Shown: positions 19,445-27,235, counted from the stretch's first letter. The stretch: DNA of 44,044 nucleotides from Clostridia bacterium (GCA_012523575.1 JAAYIF010000016.1:1-44044), one strand, 5' to 3'. Made by a program: numbers and translations. Notes: generated by a model from the sequence alone, not told the origin.

Positions 19445-20407
19445 TTGAGGTGTATAAAGTGCGGGCAAAGGGCGTGTTTTGAAATCAGGCGCCACAGAGC
19501 TGCTTTTTGTCAAGAACATTTAATAGAGCATCTCCGTAACCAGGTGGAAAAGACCATAAAAAAATTTAAGATGTTTTCACCAAAGGACAAAATCTTAGCT
19601 GCCGTTTCGGGGGGAAAGGACAGCCTGGCTTTGTGGGATATCCTGCTGGATCTAGGATACTGCACCGAGGGGCTTTATATACACCTTGGTATTTCCTCCT
19701 ACTCGGATAAATCCCATGAAATGGCAGAAAAGTTTGCTTTATCAAGGGGGGTCCCCCTCTATACCGTTTCCCTAAAAGAAATTTTTGGGGAAGGAATGGA
19801 ATACATTGCACGGAAAACTTCCAAGTCCTTTTGTTCTGCCTGCGGCTTGATTAAAAGATACATCATGAATATTACGGCAAAGCTGGGAGGTTTTGATGCC
19901 ATTGCAACGGGCCATAATCTGGATGATGAGACCGCAGCCCTTTTAGGAAATGTTCTACGCTGGCAGATAGGGTACCTAGCCCGGCAATCCCCCAATATGC
20001 CGGAGAGGGGAGGACTTGCCCGTAAGGTAAAGCCCCTGTGCCGTTTAACTGAGAGGGAAATGGCAGCCTACTGCATTGTTAAGGGAATTGATTATATTCT
20101 TGATGAATGCCCTATGTCCCGGGGAGCTACCAGTTTGAAATATAAAGAAACTTTAAACCTCTTGGAGTCTTCATCCCCAGGTACTAAAGATCAGTTTTAT
20201 CTGAGCTTTTTGGAGCGGGGTCAGAGATACTTTAAGCCAGTGGAAGAGGAAGTAGAATTAAAGGACTGTGTAAAGTGTGATCAGCCTACCACAGTTGAAA
20301 TGTGTAGTTTTTGCCGTCAGATGGAAAGAGCTGGTTTTGATTCCCTTGCTTTAAAAAAATCATTGAAAGAATTATTGTCAACTAAAGGAAACTCTTTTAT
20401 AATATAG
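19445..20407 (+). CDS. ttuA: tRNA-5-methyluridine(54) 2-sulfurtransferase TtuA
   Basis: A 320-residue TtcA/TtuA-family PP-loop thiolase. It has an N-terminal zinc ribbon (C3, C6, C22, H25), PP-loop SGGKDS (55-60), Fe-S cysteines C130 and C133 (CSACG) and C222 (DECPM), the conserved GHNLDDE block, and a C-terminal zinc ribbon (C275, C278, C287, C290). The three cluster cysteines fall at the same residue numbers as in Thermus thermophilus TtuA. TtcA proteins, which thiolate C32, lack the paired zinc ribbons. The reaction would be 2-thiolation of ribothymidine-54, which stiffens the tRNA T-loop at high temperature. TTG start with GAGGTG 6 bases upstream. It follows the sulfur carrier gene in one operon. 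Confidence 0.92.
   Translation: MRCIKCGQRACFEIRRHRAAFCQEHLIEHLRNQVEKTIKKFKMFSPKDKILAAVSGGKDSLALWDILLDLGYCTEGLYIHLGISSYSDKSHEMAEKFALSRGVPLYTVSLKEIFGEGMEYIARKTSKSFCSACGLIKRYIMNITAKLGGFDAIATGHNLDDETAALLGNVLRWQIGYLARQSPNMPERGGLARKVKPLCRLTEREMAAYCIVKGIDYILDECPMSRGATSLKYKETLNLLESSSPGTKDQFYLSFLERGQRYFKPVEEEVELKDCVKCDQPTTVEMCSFCRQMERAGFDSLALKKSLKELLSTKGNSFII
20375..20403 (+). promoter_or_regulatory. Sigma-A promoter inside the ttuA 3' end
   Basis: TTGTCA (20375-20380), a 17-base spacer and a perfect TATAAT (20398-20403). It lies in the last codons of ttuA and would drive ytxH and the DUF948 gene independently of the thiolase operon. Confidence 0.75.
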
Positions 20408-20447
20408 AAACTAATTAATATGCTAACCTTATTGAGGAGGTGTTTAT

Positions 20448-20720
20448 ATGTCTGATAATGGCGATTTCTTGGCAGGCTTGGTCATAGGCGGGCTTTTGGG
20501 TTTTATAGCAGGGGTACTATTGGCTCCAGCTTCAGGACGGGAAACCCGGGGTAAAATAGCAGATAAAACCTGTGCAATAGTGGATCAGACCAGGTGCACC
20601 ATTGGTGAGGTAAGCGGCAAAGTAAAAAGTGGGGTAACAAGGGTAGTTGAAACAGCTAAGGAAAAGCTTCCCGGCTTCAGCGGGGAAGAAATGAATGAGG
20701 CCGGTCAGGAGACAACCTAA
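20448..20720 (+). CDS. YtxH domain protein
   Basis: A 90-residue protein with one N-terminal membrane helix (about 9-29, FLAGLVIGGLLGFIAGVLLA) followed by the YtxH hallmark PASGRETRGKIADKT and an amphipathic C-terminal tail. YtxH is linked to general stress in Bacillus; the molecular role is unknown. It has its own promoter at 20375 and a strong GAGGAGGTG ribosome site. The DUF948 gene starts 2 bases after its stop, a pairing similar to the ytxG-ytxH pair of Bacillus. Confidence 0.88.
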   Translation: MSDNGDFLAGLVIGGLLGFIAGVLLAPASGRETRGKIADKTCAIVDQTRCTIGEVSGKVKSGVTRVVETAKEKLPGFSGEEMNEAGQETT

Positions 20721-20722
20721 GA

Positions 20723-21088
20723 ATGAGTCCCATTGAAATAATTTTACTGATTTTGGTAATTTGCTTGCTGCTGTTGGTTTTTATGGCTTTGGTTGGAGCT
20801 ATTTTCTTGGTTCGGCTTATAATTACGATCAATGGTGAAGTTAAGGCTTTAAAGACGTCCTTTGACAAGGAATTTCTTCCGGTAATTAATGAAGTTGGGG
20901 CTGTTCTTGGTAGTGTTAGGGAATTGATAGATACATTTAAGAATTCTGTAGGAAATTTGGCTTTTATGTTTATGGCCGGAAAAGGAGCTCCCAAACTGCT
21001 GAGAAGTATAGCGGGCTTTAAAATGGGACTGGATTTAGCCATAAAGCTGTACAATCAATTTTATAAGAAAAATAATAAGAGAAAATAG
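20723..21088 (+). CDS. DUF948 (YtxG-like) membrane protein
   Basis: A 121-residue protein with one strong N-terminal membrane helix (about 4-30) and an amphipathic helical body that resembles the DUF948/YtxG family (VKALKTSFDKEFLPVINEVG). It follows ytxH by 2 bases with AGGAG inside the ytxH 3' end, so the two are co-transcribed and end at the terminator at 21092. Probable envelope stress role by analogy with Bacillus ytxGH; no direct evidence here. Confidence 0.8.
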   Translation: MSPIEIILLILVICLLLLVFMALVGAIFLVRLIITINGEVKALKTSFDKEFLPVINEVGAVLGSVRELIDTFKNSVGNLAFMFMAGKGAPKLLRSIAGFKMGLDLAIKLYNQFYKKNNKRK

Positions 21089-21091
21089 ATT

Positions 21092-21121
21092 AAAAGGGGC
21101 AAACCGATTGCCCCTTTTTTC
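21092..21121 (+). terminator. Terminator of the ytxH-DUF948 operon
   Basis: GGGGCAA (21096-21102) pairs with TTGCCCC (21108-21114), extended by flanking A and T residues, with a run of six T at the end. Confidence 0.92.
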
Positions 21122-21153
21122 ATTTACTTATGGGAACAGCAAATATTTTTCGA

Positions 21154-21388
21154 ACTGTAGACAAGTCTTCTTAGTAAATCTTATGAGGTATCTGATGCAG
21201 TTTGCGGAACGACTTAACGAACGCCGATTAAAACCGGGAGGCGCGAGCATGGACGCTCGCGTCAGCCAGTCTCTCGCATGGACGCCAAATTTGGGGCGGC
21301 CCGGTTTTGCTTTTAAGCATTGCCTAGAGATGTCCGGAGTGAGTTCTGAAGTGAGAAAACTGCAGCAGATATTCTTTATCTTCAGTCT
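21154..21388 (+). repeat. Dispersed structured repeat, copy B
   Basis: About 235 bases. The ends form a long imperfect inverted repeat: the right end read in reverse (AGACTG, then ATATCTGCTGCAGTTT) matches the left end (CTGTAGACAA, then GTATCTGATGCAGTTT). The middle has a GCGAGC/GCTCGC hairpin near 21242-21259 and CCGGG (21235-21239) opposite GCCCGG. It shares the long interior with copy D, including GGACGCC-AATTTGGGGCGG and a TTTTAAGCATTGCCTAGAG-type block. It fills the gap between the ytxH operon terminator and the cis-prenyltransferase gene. An open frame across it is discussed under rejected items. Confidence 0.85.
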
Positions 21389-21517
21389 GGGTACAGTAAA
21401 TGTTCCTCTATTTTTTTGTTCCGTAAGTAAAATTAATTTTTCAGTTGGTTATTCTATAAACAGCAGGAATTTTTTAGTTATTACCTTATGGCAGTCGGAG
21501 GTGAAGTTTTTTTAATA

Positions 21518-22195
21518 ATGAGTTCCCTGGAATTGCCAAAGTTTAAGAGGTTGCCAAGACATGTTGGGATTATCCCTGACGGGAACCGGCGATGGGCCGT
21601 TGCCCAGGGTTTACCCAAACATGCAGGGTATAAATACGGTATAGAGCCTGGGCTGGAGCTTTACAGGCTCTGCCTTAACCTCGGAATAGAGGAAATGACC
21701 TTTTATGGTTTTACCCAGGATAACACCAAACGACCGGCTGAGCAAACCCGGGCTTTCCAAAGGGCTTGTATAGAGGCCGTTGAAAAGCTGTCAAAGGAAG
21801 ACGCTGAACTTTTGGTGGTGGGGAATACGGATTCTCCCATGTTCCCCAAGGAACTTTTACCCTACACCAAGAGAGTAAAATTTGGCAAAGGCCTAATGCG
21901 GGTTAATTTCCTGGTAAATTACGGTTGGAATTGGGATTTAAGCTACTCTTTTAAAAATAATAACGGACAAATTAAAGGGACCAATTTATTAGAACATATA
22001 GCTTCGTCGGATATTTCAAGAATCGATTTAATCATCAGGTGGGGCAGCAGGAGGAGATTAAGTGGGTTTCTTCCGGTGCAGTCCATATATTCAGATTTTT
22101 ATGTGGTGGACGAAATGTGGCCGGATTTTAAACCCGAACATTTTTTAAAAGCCCTTGAGTGGTATCAAACTCAGGATGTCACCCTAGGGGGGTGA
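21518..22195 (+). CDS. Divergent UppS-family cis-prenyltransferase
   Basis: A 225-residue member of the undecaprenyl diphosphate synthase family. The catalytic region is HVGIIPDGNRRWA with Asp21; FTQDNTKRP matches the FSTENWKRP block. The C-terminal signature reads IIRWGSRRRLSGFLPVQSIY then SDFYVVDEMWPDF. Compared with E. coli UppS, the equivalents of R194, R200 and S202 are kept, but the Glu in RTGGEHR is Arg and the metal-region Glu213 is Asp. It is not in the usual frr-uppS-cdsA cluster, and lies alone between two repeat copies. It may be a second paralogue making a different chain length. The ATG at 21518 has GGAGGTGA 13 bases upstream; an ATG at 21488 lacks a ribosome site. Confidence 0.85.
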   Translation: MSSLELPKFKRLPRHVGIIPDGNRRWAVAQGLPKHAGYKYGIEPGLELYRLCLNLGIEEMTFYGFTQDNTKRPAEQTRAFQRACIEAVEKLSKEDAELLVVGNTDSPMFPKELLPYTKRVKFGKGLMRVNFLVNYGWNWDLSYSFKNNNGQIKGTNLLEHIASSDISRIDLIIRWGSRRRLSGFLPVQSIYSDFYVVDEMWPDFKPEHFLKALEWYQTQDVTLGG

Positions 22196-22220
22196 TCAAA
22201 AAATTTACCGTTATGTATGT

Positions 22221-22418
22221 GGATAAACCAATCTTAGTAGATGTCTGCAGCAGTTTGCGAAACGACTTAACGAACGCCGATTAAACCGGGAGGCGCGAGC
22301 AGAAGATGAGCGCCAGCCATTCTCTCGCACGGACGCCGAATTTAATGAGGTCCGGCTTTAATCGGCGTGAGTTCCGGAGTGAAAAAACTGCAGCAGACAC
22401 CCTCTTTAACAAGTTGAG
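22221..22418 (+). repeat. Dispersed structured repeat, copy C
   Basis: The shortest full copy and the clearest foldback. GTCTGCAGCAGTTT (22243-22256) pairs with AAACTGCAGCAGAC (22385-22398) at 13 of 14 positions. Inside, CGCCGATTAAA-CCGG (22275-22289) pairs with CCGGctTTAATCGGCG (22352-22367). The loop carries GGCGCGAGCAGAAGATGAGC, also seen in copy A, plus GGACGCCGAATT shared by all. The rest of this 413-base gap before the DUF502 gene is AT-rich with no gene seen. Confidence 0.85.
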
Positions 22419-22608
22419 TGAAAAATTAATTTTTGCTTGTTCCTTCTGATTTCTGGTTTTTTCGTAAGGAGGCTGTGTTAATATTTACATAAACAGTTAC
22501 CAAAAATAACCGTTAAGAAAATTTTAGAAAGAATGGTAATAGAAACAGTGTAGTTTTTTTTGAGGGGTGGAGTGTAAAGGGTCTTGATGGGGTTAAAAAG
22601 GAGGAGGG

Positions 22609-23145
22609 ATGGGATTGAAGTCATTGGGTAAATTTTTTATGCGGGGCATACTTATATTGCTTCCCGTTGCCGCTACTCTTTACATAGTTTTTGGAGTATT
22701 AAAAATTCTTGACCGGGTGGGCAATTTTTTTCTGCCCTTTGATTTTCCGGGTTTAGGGTTTTTGCTTTCCATATTGATAATTTTGATTATCGGTTATGTG
22801 GGTTCCTTTTATGTAAGTGAAAGATTGATAGAAGAATTTGAAAAGTTTATGTACAAGGCTCCCATTGTGGGAAAGCTGTACTCCGCCATAAAGGATACTC
22901 TTAATTCTCTGATTGGCGAGAAGAGGTCTTTCAGCAAAGTTGTAATGGTCGAATTAGAGGGGTTTAAAAGCCTTGCTTTTTTAACCAAGGAAGAGTGTTT
23001 CCTTGAAAATCATCTGGTTGTCTATGTGCCCCTTGCTTTTCAGGTAGCAGGGCTTACTTTGGTGGTGCCCAGGGAGAAGGTAAAGGAAGTGGATATGGAT
23101 CCGGAAACGGCGCTACGCTTTATGATTTCTGCTGGAATTGCTTAA
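22609..23145 (+). CDS. DUF502 membrane protein
   Basis: A 178-residue protein with two membrane segments (about 12-30 and 45-66) and the DUF502 pattern: RGILILLPVAATLYIVF, then a GSFYVSERLIEEFEKF helix, KAPIVGKLYSAIKDTLNSL and VYVPLAFQVAGLTLVVPREKV. Function unknown; the family is widespread in bacteria and plants. The ATG at 22609 lies 4-5 bases after AAGGAGG; the TTG at 22615 has a more normal spacing and could be the true start. The 3' end is 40 bases before the glycosidase start, so the pair is probably an operon. Confidence 0.85.
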   Translation: MGLKSLGKFFMRGILILLPVAATLYIVFGVLKILDRVGNFFLPFDFPGLGFLLSILIILIIGYVGSFYVSERLIEEFEKFMYKAPIVGKLYSAIKDTLNSLIGEKRSFSKVVMVELEGFKSLAFLTKEECFLENHLVVYVPLAFQVAGLTLVVPREKVKEVDMDPETALRFMISAGIA

Positions 23146-23185
23146 TTTGATTGGAGAGGAGAAAAAACCGGGGGGAGGCTCACAA

Positions 23186-25273
23186 ATGTTGTTCAAACGG
23201 TTTTCTGTTTTACTATTTGTATTTCTTTTGTTTGGTTTTTTCATTGGCGCTGTTGAATCTATAGAGGCTGCGACGTCTCCGATAAAGGTTTTTGAGCAGC
23301 CCGTTACAGCAGGTGCAGTACACAAAGAGTACCGGTGGGATACGGCAAAGGGGCAGGTTAGAATTCATGTACTGGAAGTTGATTTAAAAAACCCTTATGT
23401 TGTTTTAGGCACCATCCCGGGCGCAGGAAAAATAACAAAGCGCCTCAATGTATCTGCCATGGCCCAAAATACCGGAGCTGTGGCGGCGGTTAACGGCGAT
23501 TTTTTTAACATTAATGGTGAAGGGGCCCCCATTGGCCCCATGGTGGTAGATGGAAGAACGGCCTCTTCTCCGTCTAAGATTGATGGGCTTTATGCATTAG
23601 GTATAAATAAAGATGGCAAAGCGGTAATTCAGAGTTTCAGTTTTTGGGGAAGGGTTGTGTCACCTTCGGGTGACGAGTTTCCCCTATCCGGGCTAAATAA
23701 AACTGCTTATTGGGAACAGGACGGCTCCCACAGCCACTATGATAAGCTTCATTTATATGATGATATGTGGGGAGGGGCTGCCCGGGGGAATGACGGATAT
23801 ACTACACCCACTGAGGTTTTGGTTAAGAATGGGAGAGTAGTGGAAATATCTGAGGGTTCTTATCTCCCCTATGAGGGTGTTTCCAAAGGAGCATATATTC
23901 TACGGGGCCATGGTAAGGCTGCTGATTTTTTACTCCAAAATTTCAAAATCGGGGACAGGGTGAAGATTGAGTATTTTTTGGAGCCAAGGGATAGCTGGAG
24001 TATGATTATTGGTGGACATGCCCTTCTCGTGGATGAAGGTAAGGCTATACCCTATGCCAAAAGCAGTTCTTCTTTAGAAGGGCTTCGGGCAAGAACGGCG
24101 GTTGGGGTTTCCAGGGACGGAGACAGGGTTTATTTAGTGGGAGTTGAGAAATCCAACCAAAGCATTGGTCTGGATTTGGGTGACCTGTCCTCTTTCATGG
24201 TCTATACAGGTTCGTGGAGAGCTTTAAACCTCGACGGCGGGGGTTCCACAACCATGGTTGTCAGACCCCTTGGGGAATTTTCTACAGTAAGGGCCTTTGA
24301 CCCGGAGCAGGGAACTGAAAGATATGTTCCCAACGCCATAGGCATATTTACAAAGGCTCCTGCTTCTGCATTAAAGGGAATTATTTTAGAAGTTAAAAAT
24401 AAAAACAACCTACTTGTGGGGGAAAAGATTGAATACAAAATAAAAGGGTACGACGGATATTATAACCCTGTAAATGTTGGGGATGCTGAAATTTTAGGAG
24501 ACGAAGAGGTTATAAAGGTTGAAAAAGGGGTAGCCATCGCGTCAAATCCTGGGCAAGGAAGGATTAAAGCTGTAAAAGGAGGCATAGAGGGGGAAGCAGC
24601 GGTCCAAGTGGTCGGCAAAGATGATATTGAGCGTATGGTGCTAAAAGGCCCTGAAGGTATCATAGTCCCTAATCAGAACTATGATCTAAAGCTTACTATA
24701 ACTGCTTTAGGTTCCCACAGAGAGGTTCCCTTTGATCTGGTTCAATGGGAGTTTTACGGTTTTAAGGGAGAAGTATCTTCAGAGGGGCTTAAGGTAAAAG
24801 AATATCATCAGCCCTGGGGATATTTGGTTGCCCGTTATCAGCAGTTCAGCGCTCCCCTGTTGCTGAAATTTTCCCAGGAGAGCCCGGGGGACGAAGGGAA
24901 AACCCAGGTAAAGCTGGCCATAGGGGATAAGAATGCCAAAGTGAACGGTACTACAATACAAATGGATGTGGCTCCCCAGATAATAAACGGCCGCACCATG
25001 GTTCCTATGCGCTTTGTCTCCCAGGCTTGTGGGGCTGATGTTTTCTGGGATCAAGAGGCTCGCAGGGCCACCGTTGTCGGTTTAGAAAATTTCATTGATC
25101 TTTGGCCGGAGTATCCCAAAATGGCAGTGGGGGGACAGTCTGTCACCCTGGATCAGCCTGGGGTAATAGTCTCAGGAAGAATTCTTTTACCACTCAGGGC
25201 CGTGGGTGAAGCTTTAAACTTAACGATTCATTGGGATGAAGGGACTAAAAGCATTACACTTAATAAGGAATAA
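23186..25273 (+). CDS. Secreted phosphodiester glycosidase (NAGPA domain) with a copper-amine-oxidase-like wall domain
   Basis: A 695-residue exported protein. A signal peptide (about residues 1-29, ending IEA-ATSP) is followed by a NAGPA-type phosphodiester glycosidase domain (about 60-410; AVNGDFFNINGEGAPIG and LDGGGSTTMV near 349-358). A middle Ig-like region and a C-terminal copper-amine-oxidase N-terminal-like domain (about 585-690) follow, with two repeats of the GRTMVPMRFVSQACGADVFW type. Such C-terminal domains are common in Clostridia envelope proteins. Bacterial NAGPA proteins are thought to cleave sugar-phosphodiester bonds, as in YngK-like enzymes on wall polymers; the substrate is unknown. 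ATG at 23186 has GGGGGAGG 8 bases upstream. Confidence 0.9.
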   Translation: MLFKRFSVLLFVFLLFGFFIGAVESIEAATSPIKVFEQPVTAGAVHKEYRWDTAKGQVRIHVLEVDLKNPYVVLGTIPGAGKITKRLNVSAMAQNTGAVAAVNGDFFNINGEGAPIGPMVVDGRTASSPSKIDGLYALGINKDGKAVIQSFSFWGRVVSPSGDEFPLSGLNKTAYWEQDGSHSHYDKLHLYDDMWGGAARGNDGYTTPTEVLVKNGRVVEISEGSYLPYEGVSKGAYILRGHGKAADFLLQNFKIGDRVKIEYFLEPRDSWSMIIGGHALLVDEGKAIPYAKSSSSLEGLRARTAVGVSRDGDRVYLVGVEKSNQSIGLDLGDLSSFMVYTGSWRALNLDGGGSTTMVVRPLGEFSTVRAFDPEQGTERYVPNAIGIFTKAPASALKGIILEVKNKNNLLVGEKIEYKIKGYDGYYNPVNVGDAEILGDEEVIKVEKGVAIASNPGQGRIKAVKGGIEGEAAVQVVGKDDIERMVLKGPEGIIVPNQNYDLKLTITALGSHREVPFDLVQWEFYGFKGEVSSEGLKVKEYHQPWGYLVARYQQFSAPLLLKFSQESPGDEGKTQVKLAIGDKNAKVNGTTIQMDVAPQIINGRTMVPMRFVSQACGADVFWDQEARRATVVGLENFIDLWPEYPKMAVGGQSVTLDQPGVIVSGRILLPLRAVGEALNLTIHWDEGTKSITLNKE

Positions 25274-25301
25274 AATAATCAGCTTGCCAAAAGCAGTTAG
25301 T

Positions 25302-25344
25302 CGGTATTGTTTAAGTCGTTTCGCAAACCGCAACAGAGACCTAT
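25302..25344 (-). repeat. Dispersed structured repeat, fragment E (reverse orientation)
   Basis: Read on the minus strand it gives GTCTCTGTTGCGGTTTGCG followed by AAACGACTTAA, which matches the left end of the repeat (TCTGCAGCAGTTTGCGAAACGACTTAACG). The match then decays, so only the left end is kept. It sits between the glycosidase stop and its terminator. Confidence 0.65.
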
Positions 25345-25357
25345 TAAAATTAAGATT

Positions 25358-25399
25358 ATTAGGGGCGGCTGTTTCAGTCCAGCCCCTAATTATTTATTT
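25358..25399 (+). terminator. Terminator of the DUF502-glycosidase operon
   Basis: ATTAGGGGC (25358-25366) pairs with GCCCCTAAT (25382-25390), with inner GGCTG/CAGTC pairing possible, followed by TATTTATTTA. Confidence 0.85.
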
Positions 25400-25484
25400 A
25401 AAAACGTTGAGTAATAAAGAGAGCGCCTTTTAAGGCAGAGTGATATAATAAGAAATGTGCAGATTATTTTATCAGGGGATAGCT

Positions 25485-26261
25485 ATGGACAGGATTGTAT
25501 TTTTGGGAACCGGTGGAGCAAGAAATGTTATGACCAGCCAGGTTTTGTCAACCGGTGGCTTTATCCTGGAAATAAAAAAAACACTGCTGAGCGTTGATCC
25601 AGGACCTGGAGCCGTTCTTCGTGCTGCTCAGGAAAAAATTGATATCAGCAGGCTTGATGGTGTATTGATTTCCCACCGCCATCTGGATCACTGCGGCGAT
25701 GTCAATGTTATGATAGAAGCTATGACCAGAGGAGGTTTCAAAAAAAAGGGAATGGTTTTTGCTCCCCGGCAAGCATTAAAGGATGATCCCGTGGTATTGA
25801 ATTATCTCAGGAATTACGTGGGAAATATTCAACCCATTGAAGGATTGAAATTGTACCGCTGCAGCGATTTGGAATTTAAAACTTCCATGCCCCATAAGCA
25901 CGGTGACGCTGAGACCTACGGGTTTATTTTTTACGGTGATGATTACACCCTTTCATACATCCCCGATACCGGATATTTTAATAAGCTGTCGGAATTTTAC
26001 AGAAGCGACATAAGCATAATATCCACACTGATGCTGCGAAGGAATAAAAATGTTGATCATCTATCCGTGCCCGATGTTATCAGCCTTATTAAGGAACATA
26101 AACCCCGAGCGGCCATACTAACCCATTTTGGCATGCAGATTTATAAAGCTGGTGTGGATATTGTGGCAGACAAAATATCCCAGGCCACAGGTATAAAGGC
26201 AATAGCTGCTAAGGACGGGTTGGTCATTAACCTTAAGGAGCTTTTAACCAGTGATAGTTAG
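25485..26261 (+). CDS. MBL-fold metallohydrolase (RNase Z-like fold)
   Basis: A 258-residue MBL-fold protein opening MDRIVFLGTGGARNV, the start typical of RNase Z/PhnP-type members. The metal motif HxHxDH is in SHRHLDHCGD (about 64-73); HKHGD, PDTGY and a terminal THFG supply further ligands. It lacks the RNase Z flexible arm, so tRNA 3' processing is unlikely; the substrate is unknown. The ATG at 25485 is chosen because AGGGGAT precedes it and the upstream frame extension (to 25455) has no match. Confidence 0.83.
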   Translation: MDRIVFLGTGGARNVMTSQVLSTGGFILEIKKTLLSVDPGPGAVLRAAQEKIDISRLDGVLISHRHLDHCGDVNVMIEAMTRGGFKKKGMVFAPRQALKDDPVVLNYLRNYVGNIQPIEGLKLYRCSDLEFKTSMPHKHGDAETYGFIFYGDDYTLSYIPDTGYFNKLSEFYRSDISIISTLMLRRNKNVDHLSVPDVISLIKEHKPRAAILTHFGMQIYKAGVDIVADKISQATGIKAIAAKDGLVINLKELLTSDS

Positions 26262-26341
26262 TAAATTTCAAACTCCGGCAAAAGGTGTGCATTTTTTAAG
26301 GTTTGTTTGCAGTCTTGGCCGTTCGTGAAAGGGCGGCCTTA

Positions 26342-26370
26342 TTAATTTGCACCGCCGGTGCAGATATAAT
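26342..26370 (+). promoter_or_regulatory. Promoter with an inverted repeat in the spacer
   Basis: A perfect TATAAT (26365-26370) lies 17 bases from a weak TTAATT (26342-26347). The spacer holds TGCACC-gcc-GGTGCA (26348-26362), a perfect 6-base inverted repeat that would overlap RNA polymerase. It would drive the HAD-PHP gene pair. A weak GGCCG/CGGCC hairpin at 26317-26338 just upstream may end the MBL transcript. Confidence 0.5.
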
Positions 26371-26407
26371 ACAATTAATACGGGCAAAGGAGGTAATTTA
26401 CAGCTCA

Positions 26408-27235
26408 ATGAAAAGGAATTTTAATATAAAGTTAATTGCCGTGGACCTTGACGGTACCCTTTTGGATAACGACGGAAAAATATCTCCTAGGGTGAAGGAC
26501 GCTGTAGCCAAGGTCCGGGAAAAGGGAGTGGAAGTTACCCTGGCCACGGGAAGAACTTTTCTTTCAGCAAAACCCTTTGCTGCGGAACTGGGGATTAATT
26601 TGCCTTTAATAACCTACATGGGTGCTTTGGTAAGATATTCTGATTCCGACAGGGTGCTCTATGAGCGCTGCGTTCCATCGGACCTTGCCCAGGAAGTTAT
26701 TAAAGTTGCAGAGGAACGGGGATATCCCATTAATTTTTACCTTGATGATTGTGTCCTTGTGAAAGAGCTTACTCCCGAGAATGTGGAATATTCCAGAAAG
26801 TACAATGTAGTGGTTAAGGAAGTGGGGGATCTTTCAAAGGTTTCCCATATTTCTCCCATTAAACTTCTGATAATTAATGAGGATGAAGAAGAAATGAATG
26901 AGTTTGAAAGGAAATGTAGGGAAACCTTTGGGAAATATCTCCATATTACAAAATCAATGCCCGAATTTCTGGAATTTTCTCATCCGGAGGCAACCAAAGA
27001 AAAGGGATTGGAAGCGGTGGCGGAACATTTGGGATTAAAACGGGAGGAAATAATGGCCATCGGCGACAGCAATAATGATCTGGAAATGCTTCAGTATGCC
27101 GGTTTTTCAGTGGTAATGGGCAATGCCCGGGAAGAAATTAAGAAATATGCGGATTATGTCACCACTTCCAATGAAGATGACGGTGTTGCCGAGGCTTTGG
27201 AAAAATTTATTCTGGGTAGGGAAGCGGGGATTTAG
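26408..27235 (+). CDS. Cof-type HAD-IIB phosphatase
   Basis: A 275-residue haloacid dehalogenase-like phosphatase. Motif I is AVDLDGTLLDND with the nucleophile Asp; motif II is TLATGRT; motif III/IV is EKGLEAVAEHLG followed by AIGDSNNDLEML. The cap between (about 85-185) is of the Cof (IIB) type, which acts on small sugar or nucleotide phosphates. The frame extends to 26303 but homology starts at MKRNFNIKLIAVDLDG. AAGGAGG lies 14 bases upstream of the ATG, a longer gap than usual. The next gene's ATG follows its stop directly. Confidence 0.92.
   Translation: MKRNFNIKLIAVDLDGTLLDNDGKISPRVKDAVAKVREKGVEVTLATGRTFLSAKPFAAELGINLPLITYMGALVRYSDSDRVLYERCVPSDLAQEVIKVAEERGYPINFYLDDCVLVKELTPENVEYSRKYNVVVKEVGDLSKVSHISPIKLLIINEDEEEMNEFERKCRETFGKYLHITKSMPEFLEFSHPEATKEKGLEAVAEHLGLKREEIMAIGDSNNDLEMLQYAGFSVVMGNAREEIKKYADYVTTSNEDDGVAEALEKFILGREAGI

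Noticed and set aside
19445..20407. TtcA (tRNA C32 thiolase) or TilS
   Set aside because: Paired N- and C-terminal zinc ribbons, cysteines 130, 133 and 222, and the adjacent sulfur carrier fit TtuA.
21108..21515. 135-codon plus-strand frame across repeat copy B
   Set aside because: It has no ribosome site and is formed by the repeat sequence. The frame is not open as one unit in copies A and C.
25485..26261. RNase Z
   Set aside because: The fold is similar but the flexible arm and other RNase Z features are absent.
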